DNA of 64,000 nt, taken from the NCBI RefSeq assembly GCF_018873765.1, contig NC_057924.1, positions 8,122,001 to 8,186,000 of the forward strand. The letters run 5' to 3'. The notes under the pieces are model-generated. The model worked only from the letters and a program-made list of their open reading frames with translations. It was not told where the DNA came from and did not search any database. Below, in pieces: positions 54,419 through 64,000 of the stretch (the stretch's first letter is position 1; each line of letters begins with the position of its first letter). This DNA is from Telopea speciosissima. Taxonomy: Eukaryota > Streptophyta > Magnoliopsida > Proteales > Proteaceae. The translations under genes were made by a program, and so were the position numbers.

Positions 54419-55144
54419 ATGCATTTTCTAGGGTTAGCACTTCTCCATCTTCTATCCCTCGCTCTCCTTCTCCAATGTGTTCTTGGAGGAGACTCTTATC
54501 TCTATCAAATCTGCTCGAATTCCGAGAACTACACTTCTAATAGTATCTACAATACCAACTTGAACAAGGTGATGGCCTCTCTCTTCCGTCGTGTTCCTCC
54601 CACAGGCTTCGGACTTGTCTCAGTTGGTCAAAACCATCACCGCGTGTATGGACTTGCTCTATGTCGAGGTGATGTCTCAAGCAAAGATTGTAAGATCTGT
54701 ATTGCCAATGCAAAGACAGAAATTCGCAAAGGCTGTCCTAATCACAAAGAAGCCATCATTTGGTACGATTATTGTCTTTTGAAATACTCCAATTATGATT
54801 TCTTTGGCAAGATTGACTCTCCCAAATTCATTATGGTGAACTCACAGAACGTAAGTGATCCTGCCCCATTCAATAAGAAAACCAAAGAATTGTTAAACAA
54901 GGCAGCGCATGAGGCTTATCTCAGTTCAAAGAAGTATGCTAGTGGAGAGCTAGTGTTTAGTCGTTCAGAGAAGCTCTATGGTTTGGCTCAGTGCACTAGG
55001 GATCTCTCTACTGCTTACTGCAAGGAGTGCCTGAATGTTGCATTAAGTTACCTTCCAACCTGTTGTGATGGTATACAAGGAGGAAGAGTTGTTGGTGGTA
55101 GCTGTAATATAAGATACGAGCTTTACCCTTTTCTAAATTTTTAG
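54419..55144 (+). CDS. Cysteine-rich repeat secretory protein, two DUF26 domains (CRRSP-D)
   Basis: Single-exon gene, 241 aa. Signal peptide ending VLGG; first domain CRGDVSSKDCKIC, second CTRDLSTAYCKEC; twelve cysteines kept. About a third of residues differ from A-C, including DSPKFIMVNSQN where they have DTKYxFYxxNTQN. Possible N-glycosylation at NYT and NVS. TATTTAAA at 54322-54329 with a foldback element directly upstream, so the far promoter differs from A-C. No close AATAAA was seen. Forms a subgroup with E (both begin MHFLGL). Confidence 0.92.
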   Translation: MHFLGLALLHLLSLALLLQCVLGGDSYLYQICSNSENYTSNSIYNTNLNKVMASLFRRVPPTGFGLVSVGQNHHRVYGLALCRGDVSSKDCKICIANAKTEIRKGCPNHKEAIIWYDYCLLKYSNYDFFGKIDSPKFIMVNSQNVSDPAPFNKKTKELLNKAAHEAYLSSKKYASGELVFSRSEKLYGLAQCTRDLSTAYCKECLNVALSYLPTCCDGIQGGRVVGGSCNIRYELYPFLNF

Positions 55145-56464
55145 AATATTAAGATCATGCTCAGTAAGATTTAGAGTATTGGGTTTGTGTGTGTTTTGTA
55201 TTCTACTGGCCGGGTCTACATAATTGGAATTGGTCTGTATTTGTAATTGGGTCAGGGTTTGGGTCAATTATATGTACAAGGGTAGAATTATAATTGTGTG
55301 TGAATTAGGGTTTTGAGCTTCCTTACATATTGTCTCTGTGTGGAAAACCCTAGTAACAAATAAAAGGGAACACTTTGTGAGATGGAGAGTGGTGTAGAGA
55401 ATTTTTCAAGAAATAGTAAAAAATCTATGATTCTCTCAGATGGATGTAAGCAATCTTATCAAACCACGATAAATTCTTTACGTTGTGTGTTATTGTTTAT
55501 TTGAATTTTTCCAGATGGTTTCGCATTCATTCCCCAGGGTTTTCTTTTTTTAAGATCTATTTTTCAAGAATTACAATAATGTGTTGAGGTAGTTGAAATG
55601 AAGACCGTTTAATATTAAAATCCCACAATGTTGTATTAAATAATTTTAACGGTCATATAGTGATGGTCACGATCATAGTCGAATCATTTCTCTAACAAGG
55701 CAACCAGTAAGGGATTTTAGACAGCTCGGTTTCGTTGGGTTTGATTCAGAGTGTAATAACCAAAATTCGAAATCGAATCGTTTATGAAATAGTTTCATTC
55801 CCGGTTTGTAAAAGATTTTGATTTCCCAATTTTAAACGGTCTCGGTTACGGTTTTGTTATCCGTTCGAGGTAATAGGATCCTAAACGGTTCTTAAATGGT
55901 TTGGAAACGGTTCTTCAATGGTTTTCCAATTTTAAACCTTTTTCCTGATTCCATACTGCACCAAAATGTGGAGACTTGATGTAAATGGTCTAGCCAGGTT
56001 ATATATAATCGATTTAAATAGTTTATGAATGGTTCAAATTAAACTCAATGGTTAAACTGTTTAAAATTCAACCAAACTGTTTATCAAGCGGTTGCACTTT
56101 TTCACATCATCAAAATCGAATCCTTTATTAAATGGTTTAATGGTTTTTGTTTAATCGGTTCAGTTTGATTTTAATAATGATTTTAAATTTTATTTTTTAT
56201 AATAAACAATTTATTCAGCAAAGCTCAAGAGAATAGAGTAGAACCCTCAAAGAGGGACAAAAATTGGAAACAGAAGAAAGAAAAAGAAGAACAATAAGGC
56301 AGTTCTAAGTAGTATTTGGAACAACACCCACCAAGTCAGTCGTCTTGCTCCTAACGACAATAAATAGCTTCCCAAATTTGGGAGTTTGATATCAACTTTT
56401 TAGACCATTTTCTACGATTTCTTTCTTTCCACACAAAAGGCCAATTTTCCAATCATATCTCACC
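55145..56464 (+). other. Spacer; start of the 55.7/60.8-kb duplication
   Basis: No gene. 55650-56200 is rich in AAACGGTT words of hAT-type repeats. From about 55850 it aligns with 60795 onward. Confidence 0.5.
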
Positions 56465-56473
56465 CTGAATTTC

Positions 56474-56643
56474 GGATGGGGCTCCTTAAGTTGTAGTGGG
56501 ACACATTGTATGGTGCATCATCCGATGGCTCGAAATGCTTGCGCACGCAGCCCAACACTTCAGCCCAACACACCGGTGAAGTGTTGGACTGCATGTCTAA
56601 TCATTACAGCCTGTTGGATGTGCGCTACAGAGGACCCAAGTCC
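56474..56643. mobile_element. Insertion with 9-bp duplication and paralogous empty site
   Basis: 170 bp. Target duplication CTGAATTTC at 56465-56473 and 56644-56652. The paralogue reads CCCCAAATTTCCTATG without it (near 61590). Internal inverted words (CCAACACTTC and GAAGTGTTGG); end repeats weak. Confidence 0.75.
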
Positions 56644-57181
56644 CTGAATTTCCTATGATCCAATTATATTCCCTCACAAGAGGGAGGATAGATCTATTGG
56701 ATGGCTAATTGTAGACACCTCCCAGATGATGACTTTAGGAGATAGTATTCCCAATATCCTCTTCACGAGAAAATCAACTTAAGGGGGAAAGAGAAAAAAA
56801 AGGCCAAATTTCTCTCACAAGCTTTTATTGGCAAAATGATTTTTAAAACATCTTCATCAACAATGAGGATAAGTGGTTTTTATTATTAAAGGCTGAGCAT
56901 TAAACAATGGTGCGAGAATGGCACAAATCAACCACCGATTCCCCCTCCTTACACACATTGCCAAGCAAGCAACACTACTTGTAATTTTTCAGGAAAGTTT
57001 CTAGCCACATCCATGTCCTCGGAATGAGCTTTCAAAATGAAAGATTCCAATTCAAGCAATCCGGAAGAACCACATCAGCATGAAACCTATATTGGCACTT
57101 GAGGATCTGCATAAACCCATTGTGGATCCACATAGGGCATATATGGATCCGCAGATGCCACTTTGGGATAGTCCCATATTG

Positions 57182-57768
57182 GGTGGATCTTTGTCCCTTT
57201 CAGTTCCCTGCCGGCCCAATTCCCCAGTGCCAGTAATAAAGGGGGAGGCATGTAGAATGTAACACAATGCAGTGTAGGATGGAAAATGCAAAACAACAAT
57301 CACACAATACGCACAAAGATTTACATGGTTTGACAAGATTGTCTACGTCCACGATGAGATGAGATGAGATATGTTTCACTATCAATGAGGAATAATAGGG
57401 TTATAGTCACTCGTCCTCACACCTCTCTCAGATTTTTCGTTACAGAGAAATTCATGGACTATGTTCTAACTTGGTTAATATGTTTATAGTGAAACCCTAT
57501 ACAAGAAATTTATCGAAATACTCATATAGTCCATAAAAAATTTTCTCGGGGCCTGTCGCCCCCGAACCACTTCCATACCCCACGATAGTCCGAAGCGGGT
57601 CCAACGCTTAAACCACGGAGGCTCCACATAGCAATCCAATCATCAGAAGTCAAGACACGAAACCTCAATAGGGCACACTGACCACCCTACCCCTGCTTGA
57701 ACACTCTGCCCGGGTGGAGCCCACCCCCCCTTATTATAGGCACTAGGGGAACTGGAGGAGATAATTTT
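57182..57768 (-). mobile_element. Foldback-group insertion with paralogous empty site
   Basis: 587 bp. CCCATATTG (57173-57181) and CCCACATTG (57769-57777) flank it, 8 of 9; the paralogue has a single CCCACATTG (near 62206-62214). The ends resemble the group (GGATCTTTGTCCC...CAGTTCC; reverse of CAGTTCCCC). It carries the shared core in reverse at about 57681-57720, and an interior with LTR-like GATTTACATGGTTTG. Confidence 0.7.
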
Positions 57769-57777
57769 CCCACATTG

Positions 57778-58518
57778 AGCTGCTCCCATCTTTCCTTCTT
57801 TGGCTACTAAAACCCCACCCACGGGGCAAAATAGGCATTATCCATATACAATTAATTAGGATCTTAAAAGATGTACTTAGTCTAAAGAAAGATCTAAATA
57901 GGCTATAAAAGGGAATTCCTCCCTTTAGGGCACATTTTGGAAGTTCCAAAACAGCCCATCTCATAGTTGAAATTTTCCAAGAGTGAGAGAAAGAAATTAA
58001 GCTTTACCCTTGAGCTGGGAGGCCTAAATATTAAGTGAATTTGTGTTTTTAGAGCCGAGGGTTACCAAACCTGCTACATGGTTTAGTTATCCTCTAGAAG
58101 GATTAATTAATTACAAAGGCCATTTATACTATTATCATCTTTCAAAGTCTCCCTATATCAGAGTTTTGTTTAGAAATCAGACTGTTTCTTCTTCTTTTTA
58201 ATCTTTTGTTGGCTTTCCTTGACCTTTCTTTTCCCTTGCTAATAATATGATTAAGTCTTGAAGGGCAGTTGTCATTTAAAAATAAATAAAAAGATTAGAA
58301 GGGTACGTGGAACAAATCCAAGCATGCAAATTTTCCACAATTGAGATGGAAACACACAAACAATTTGTGGGTAAAATACCAACTTCGTAGATTTGCTCCA
58401 CTACAACCTCCCTCTACACGGTTCCTACTTTGACATGGTTCCCCGGCCTCTTTTAAACTTCACAAGGTCAGAGGGAGGAAAAGGTCAGCAGCAAAACCAA
58501 GCTAGCTTCCGTATTTGT
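57778..58518 (+). other. Spacer before CRRSP-E
   Basis: The first 50 bp continue the duplication with 62.2 kb. The rest shows weak similarity to the upstream regions of genes A-D (GACCTTTCTT, AATTTGTGGGTAAAATACC near 58350-58382). No gene. Confidence 0.5.
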
Positions 58519-58627
58519 TATTTAAAGGCCGGGATGGTGAGTTCGAAGGAAGAGGAAACAATCCATCCAAAGTGAAAATCAAGCCTTTACATCTCTTGTT
58601 ATCATCAGATATCTCCACTACTCCAAA

Positions 58628-59368
58628 ATGCATTTTCTAGGGTTATCACCTCTCCATCTTCTATCCCTCGCTCTTCTTCTCCAAGGTGTTCTTGGAGAAA
58701 ACTCCTATCTCTATCACATCTGCTCCAACTCCGACAACTACACTTCTAATGGTACCTACGAGACCAATTTGAACAACTTGATGACTTCTCTATCCTATAG
58801 TGTTCCTCGCAGCCGAGGCTTCGGGTATGTCACAGTTGGGAAAGATCCTGATCGAGTATACGGACTCGGTCTATGTCGAGGTGATGTCTCAAGCGCCGAC
58901 TGTAAAACCTGTATTGCCGATGCAAAGACCAAAATTCTCAAAAGCTGTTCTAATGAGAAAGAAGCCATTATTTGGTACGATTATTGTCTTTTGAAATACT
59001 CCAATTCTGATTTCTTTGGAAAGATTGATACCAAATACAAAGTTTACATGTACAACACACAGAATGTAAGTGATCCTGACTCATTCAATAAGAAAGTTAG
59101 AGAGTTGCTGAACGAGGTAGCGACTGATGCTTATGATGATCATAATTCAAAGATGTATGCTACTGGAGAACTAGTGATTGATGATTCAGAGAAGCTCTAT
59201 GGTTTGGCTCAGTGCACCAGAGATCTCTCTAGAGCTAACTGCAAGGATTGCTTGGATGATGCGATAAGTGACCTTCCTAGTTGTTGTGATGGTAAACAAG
59301 GTGGAAGAGTTCTTGGTGGTAGTTGTAATATAAGATATGAGCTTTACTCCTTTGTAAATTCTAATTAG
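58628..59368 (+). CDS. Cysteine-rich repeat secretory protein, two DUF26 domains (CRRSP-E)
   Basis: Single-exon gene, 246 aa, the longest copy. Signal peptide ending VLGE; CRGDVSSADCKTC and CTRDLSRANCKDC motifs; twelve cysteines kept. Extra residues in loops: RSRGF in place of SKGF, and an acidic YDDHNSK insert before the MYATGELVI strand of domain 2. Possible glycosylation at NYT, NGT and NVS. TATTTAAA at 58519-58526, AATAAA at 59432-59437. Likely apoplastic; ligand unknown. Confidence 0.93.
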   Translation: MHFLGLSPLHLLSLALLLQGVLGENSYLYHICSNSDNYTSNGTYETNLNNLMTSLSYSVPRSRGFGYVTVGKDPDRVYGLGLCRGDVSSADCKTCIADAKTKILKSCSNEKEAIIWYDYCLLKYSNSDFFGKIDTKYKVYMYNTQNVSDPDSFNKKVRELLNEVATDAYDDHNSKMYATGELVIDDSEKLYGLAQCTRDLSRANCKDCLDDAISDLPSCCDGKQGGRVLGGSCNIRYELYSFVNSN

Positions 59369-59583
59369 AACATTAATTGAGATCTCAACTTTAGGGTTTT
59401 AGAGGTCATCCATATATACACATTACTACTAAATAAAGTGTTATAGGAACCCCTTAATTTGTTAACCCCATGGATTTGTAGCTAGGTACTATCATTGGCC
59501 TTATGTAATATTGCATTGATTTAATTATATGATGTAATAAGCAAACACACCTTCTTCTGTTTGATCTATTTCTTTATCTTCCA

Positions 59584-59940
59584 ATTTTTTTTGCTAAAGG
59601 TAAGCAATGTATGTATTAAATATGAAAAGAAGAAAACATGATACAATTAGCAGAGATACAAAACTTCAAGACGCTAGACCGTGATAGCCTAGTGGCCAAT
59701 AGGAAGAAAAAGACTTGGAAGGCCTCATAGCTACGAAAATCTGTAGTATAGGCGGCCAAGGGCTTCCCAGTTCACTGCTTGAGTTATAAAGCCTGGGGCT
59801 GAAGTCCAGTATTATGTGGATCTCTCTTTTGCTGCATAGCTAGCCAGCTTGTCTACAGCCCCGTTTGCTTCCCGGATCTTCCAATGAATCATATGTTTGA
59901 GACAATAGTGATCAAGATTTTTTCAATACCAATCGATTGA
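59584..59940 (-). mobile_element. LINE 3' tail
   Basis: T run at the left end; the minus strand codes HWKIREANGAVDKLASYAA, the end of a LINE RNase H domain, then stops. 5'-truncated, dead. Lies about 220 bp after CRRSP-E. Confidence 0.7.
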
Positions 59941-60090
59941 TAGTGGCCTAGCATTTTTTTAATTTTGAGCGGTAATTTTGAATTTTGAATTAAGCTCGTC
60001 TACCAACCATTGGATTGACATGAAATCCACGTATTGGTCTGTGAGTTGAGAACAATACAATGGTTGCTCAACCCCAGGTCGCTCGATTTG

Positions 60091-60257
60091 GATCCTCTAC
60101 GGCCGGGCAAGTAGCGGCTAATGTGCTGCCTACACCCAGACATAGGCGTGGACTCCACCCGGGCAAGGTGCTCAAGCAGTGGGTAGAGTGGTCATTTTGC
60201 CTTTGTCTGGGTATAAACAACACAATGGCCGCTACCTGCTGGTGGTGGAAGAGGATC
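60091..60257. mobile_element. Foldback element (core group, copy 5)
   Basis: About 167 bp with inverted arms (GATCCTCT...GTAGCGGCTAATGTG and the near reverse complement GGCCGCTACC...AGAGGATC). Core CACCCGGGCAAGGTGCTCAA at 60156-60175. No clear target duplication. Confidence 0.65.
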
Positions 60258-62267
60258 TGCGGCGGTAGTGGTGGCGATGATGGTGGTGCTAGCGGAAGAA
60301 GAAGAAACGCAAAGAGGAAGAAGAAGAGATCTATGTTGAAAGAAAAAAAAAAGTTAGAAAACCAGAAGAAGTAGAAGAAGAAAAGTAAGAGGTTAGCCAA
60401 TTAAAGGGTAATATCGTCTTTTGAACTGCTATTTTAACACCATTAGCCACTTAGGGTACAGTTGATAAAAGCTTTCAAAAATAGGGGAGGGCATTATCAT
60501 TATTCAAAACTTGGGGGTGGAGTTAAGAGAGAGAGAGAGAGAGACTGAGAGCAACCAGCCCTTGGATCTTCTTCAACACCCGTGGCAGATAGAAAGACCT
60601 CACTAGGTGATCCCTACCGACCCCCGCACTAGACAGGATCCAAATCCCAATTTAATTATATGATATGATATGATATGATATAATATGATAAGCAATTTGT
60701 ATGGAATTTAGTTTGTAATTTTTTCCCCTCTTCCCTTGAAAGGCCGTCAAACACACACCTTGATCTGGTCAACCTATTTCTTTATCTTCCTGTTCAAGGT
60801 AATAGGCTCCTAAACATTCTTAAATGGCCCCGTTTACCAAAAAAAAAAAGGTTCTTAAATGGTTTAAAAACGGTTCTTCAATGGTTTTCTAATTTTAAAC
60901 CCCTTTACTTTTTTTTAAAAAAAAATTTTAAACCCCTTTACTGATTGCATACTTGTATACATGTTTTAAATTCAACTGTACTTACCAAAATGTGGAGACT
61001 TGATGTAAATGGTCTAGCCAAGTTAAATATAATCGATTTCGATTTATAAATAGTTCAAACCCGATATCAAACTTTTTAAAATTCAACCAAACTATTTATC
61101 AAACGGTTGCATTTTTTTTACATCACAATCGAATCCTTTATTAAATGGTTTAGTTTGACAGTGTTTGTCTAAACAATTCGATTTGGTTTCAGTAATGATT
61201 TCAGTTTATATATATTTTTTTAATAATTAAAATATTCAACGAAGCGCAAGAGAATACAACAGAACCCTCAAAGAGGAGACATAAATTGAAAACAGAAGAA
61301 GAAAAAGAAGAAACTACCCCACAATGCAAGCTCAAGCTATGACACGTACACCTTAGGTATTTGCGAGGGCAAGAGCGAGAGAGACAATCCCCAAGACTAA
61401 ACAATAAAACTGTTGTTCCAAGGGTATTTGGAATAACACCCACCAAGTTAGTGATCTTGCTCCTAACCTCAACAAAAAGCTTCACAACTTTGGGAGTTTG
61501 ATAACAACTTTTTAGTCCATCTAAGATTTGTTTCTTTTCACACATGGTAAATAGTAGCACAAAAGGCCAATTTATCAACCATATCTCACCCCAAATTTCC
61601 TATGAAGTTAGTCTTTATCCAATTACATTCTCTCGCAAGAGGGAGGATAGATCTAGTAGATGGTTATCTGTAGACACTTCATTTCGCTACCTCGTAGTGA
61701 TGACTTTAAGAGACAACATTCTCAATATCCCCTTCAGGAGAAAACTCAATTTAAGAGAAAAAAAGACCAAATTTCCCTCACAAGCTTTTATTGCCAAAAT
61801 GAATTTTAAAACAATCTTAATCGACGATGAGTATAAGTGGTTTTTATTATTAAAGACCAAAGATTAAACAATGGTGCGAGAATGACACAAATCAACTACT
61901 GATTCTCCCTCCCTACACACATTACCAAGCAAGCATTACCGCTTCTTGTAATTTTTCAGGAAATTTTACAGTCAAATCCATGTCTACATTGGATAGTCCT
62001 TAGAATGAGCTTTCCAATGATATATTGCACATTGAAATCAGATAAATAGATCAAAAGTTATGACCGTTGAAATAAAAGATTCCAATTCAAGTAATCCTAG
62101 AGAACCACATCAGCATGAAACCTATACCGGCGCTTGAGGATCTGTATGAGCCCATTGTAGGTCCACACAAGGCATATGTGGATCAAAAACTGCCACTTTG
62201 GGATAGTCCCACATTGGGCAGCTCCCATCTTTCCTTCTTTGGCTACTACAAGTCTACAACCCCACCT
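60258..62267 (+). other. Spacer; second half is a segmental duplicate
   Basis: 60795-62250 aligns with 55.85-57.83 kb apart from insertions. Imperfect (GATAT)n at 60656-60692 and (GA)n at 60530-60545. No gene. Confidence 0.55.
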
Positions 62268-64000
62268 CCTCTCTAGATTTTTATCTGGGCATCCCTTTCT
62301 CGTCAGGTAAGCTCTCAAAATCTCAATGTGCTACTCTTATTTCTAGAGTTTCTAGGAAACTTCAACACTGGAAAACCCAATTTCTCAGTCCGGCTGGCAA
62401 GGTGGTTCTTATTCAATCTACCCTATCGGCCATGCCCTTGTATACCATGTCCTGTTTTAAAGTCCCTGCTTCAATTCATAAGTCTCTTGACACTATTAGT
62501 AGGAACTTCTTTTGGTCTAGCAGGTGCACTTCCTCTGTCCCAACTATCTCTTGGAATTCTATTTGCCTCCCTAAAAGGCTCGGTGGTCTCAACATTAAGC
62601 TTTCGGCTCCCATGAATCAAGCCTTACTCGCCAAAAAAGCCTGGGAGTTGCTTCCCCCCCCCCCTCATCTCTCTGGTCTAGATTGATGAAGTCTAAATAT
62701 TTCCCCTCCTCTCACTTTCTACAAGCCAAATGCCCTAATTCTTCCTCTTGGGGCTGGAAATCCGTTTGCTCAGCTAGAGATCTCCTTCGTAAAGGAATCT
62801 TCTTTTGCTAATGGTCGCTCCATTAACCCCTGGAACGATTACTGGATCCCTGACTTCCCTCCACCATCAGCGCCTTTTTCCCTTCCCCTTAATGCTCCTC
62901 TTACTGTGGACATGTTCATCGATCAAAGCTCCATGTCTTGGAGCAGAAGTATGATTTTTCATTGGTGGCCCCCCGATATTGCTTTCAGAATTCTCTCCAT
63001 ACCCATTCCCATATTCCCCCGGGACGACTGCACTGTTTGGATCTACACTTCTACAGGTAACTTCACGGTGGCCTCAGCCCATCACATTACTATTGCTGGC
63101 GACTCTCACACTCAAAGCAAGCTTAATTTGGCTCAAAGTTTGGCATCTCCCCACTGCTCCCAAAAGCCAGCATCTCATCTGGAAAATTCTCCATCACAAG
63201 CTGCCATTGCCTGATCTTTTGAATCAGAGAGGGCTCAATCTCAATCCTTACTGCCAGATTTGTCATAATGACGTACAAGTGGATAACCACCTATTCCTAA
63301 ATTGCCCGATAGTCTGTAACATTTGGCAATGTCTCGGCCTCCTTGATTTCTTTCCAACTTTGGAAATATCATCCGGAATCCTCTCAGCTCTTAAGTGCTC
63401 AAGCTCCACAAGTATAGACGACAAGATCAAAGCAGCTTTATTTTGCAGCATTCTTTGGTTTACTTGGAACGGTTACTGGGATTTGATATTCAAAAACGTA
63501 ATGTTCAATCCTAATGCCATTATTCTCAGAGCCATCTCCAATGCCAAGGAGCATGTCCAACTATGTCGCGTGTCACCCAGGCCTTCATCAAGATTCATCA
63601 GATGGACTGCCCCTCCAGATACCTATAGGAAATTTAATGTGGATGGTGCCAGTCATGGCAACCCAGGTAGTGTTGGCATCGGGGGGGGGGGGGGTTGCAG
63701 GGATTACAACTCCACCTTTTTATGCTGCTTTGCTCAAGGAATTGGATGGAACTACGCATTAGTAGCGGAAGCTTTAGCTATTCGTCGTGCTTTGGAATTA
63801 GCTGCTAACTTGGGCATCAACAAGCTGATCATTGAAAGTGATAATATGTTGGTGGTTAGTTTGCTCCAGGACACTAGGAAAGCACCTCCTTGGAAATCGC
63901 TTCAATCATAGATGACTGTCGTACCTTCTCACAGGCTTTCGCGAGCATCATTTTCCAACACACTTTAAGAGAAGCTAACTCAGTGGCAGACTGCCTGGCC
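62268..64000 (+). mobile_element. L1-type LINE, well preserved, runs off the window
   Basis: Plus-strand ORF2: reverse-transcriptase C-terminal part (YLGIPFSSGKLSKSQ..., SPAGKVVLIQS, 62280-62420), linker, zinc-knuckle region C-X2-C-X7-H-X4-C (CQICHNDVQVDNHLFLNC, near 63255) and RNase H (KFNVDGASHGNPG, AEALAIRRALELA, IIESDN, then NSVADCLA at the right edge). A few frame changes only, two at C or G runs (62657-62668, 63680-63694). The left junction is precise: the paralogue at 57.81 kb reads straight through (GGCTACTAAAACCCCACC). 5'-truncated; its 3' end is outside the window. Confidence 0.9.

Noticed and set aside
60060-60400. Basic frame at 60060-60374 and its antisense
   Set aside because: Falls on a foldback element and purine-rich low-complexity DNA.

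Overview
The window reads as nuclear DNA of a flowering plant. It has spliced genes with GT-AG introns, AT-rich spacers with microsatellites, L1-type LINEs, Copia and Gypsy relics, many small hAT-like and 9-bp-target-site foldback elements, and a degraded piece of chloroplast DNA (rpl16). The species cannot be named from the sequence.

All recognisable host protein genes lie on the plus strand and encode DUF26 (Gnk2, C-X8-C-X2-C) proteins. From 1.4 to 24.3 kb there are three cysteine-rich receptor-like kinase (CRK) genes of seven-exon design. CRK-2 (8.6-12.4 kb, 687 aa) and CRK-3 (20.4-24.3 kb, 680 aa) are complete on paper. CRK-1 (1.4-3.1 kb) has lost its whole kinase by one clean deletion and now predicts a 354-aa secreted-ectodomain/transmembrane/short-tail protein, the layout of a plasmodesmata-located protein (PDLP). 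From 31.8 to 59.4 kb there are five intron-less genes for small secreted proteins with two DUF26 domains (CRRSPs, called A to E here), plus a broken sixth copy at 45.1 kb.

The CRRSP part is a set of nested segmental duplications: blocks near 28.6-34.3, 36.2-44.8 and 45.25-53.7 kb share long flanks, and 55.7-57.8 kb matches 60.8-62.25 kb. Comparing blocks gives natural empty sites for many mobile-element insertions, so element ends and target duplications can be read directly. Pieces of CRK genes (part of a kinase exon at 34.9 kb; 3' flanks at 44.0 and 53.0 kb) are scattered in the CRRSP array, so CRK and CRRSP genes were once interleaved here. Genes A and B share a 236-bp identical tract although their flanks place A with C, which points to gene conversion.

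The remaining sequence is mostly mobile-element debris: LINE tails (3.4-5.6, 8.0, 18.9-20.2, 32.7, 35.7, 59.6 kb and a well-kept plus-strand copy running off the right end), LTR fossils (26.3-27.7, 40.3-41.4, 42.4-43.9, 48.5-51.5, 52.1-53.0 kb and three short solo LTRs), GC-ended hAT-like elements, and a foldback group with a shared asymmetric core but unrelated palindromic arms. CRKs and CRRSPs are known for roles in cell-surface signalling and antifungal defence; that this cluster does so is inferred from the families.
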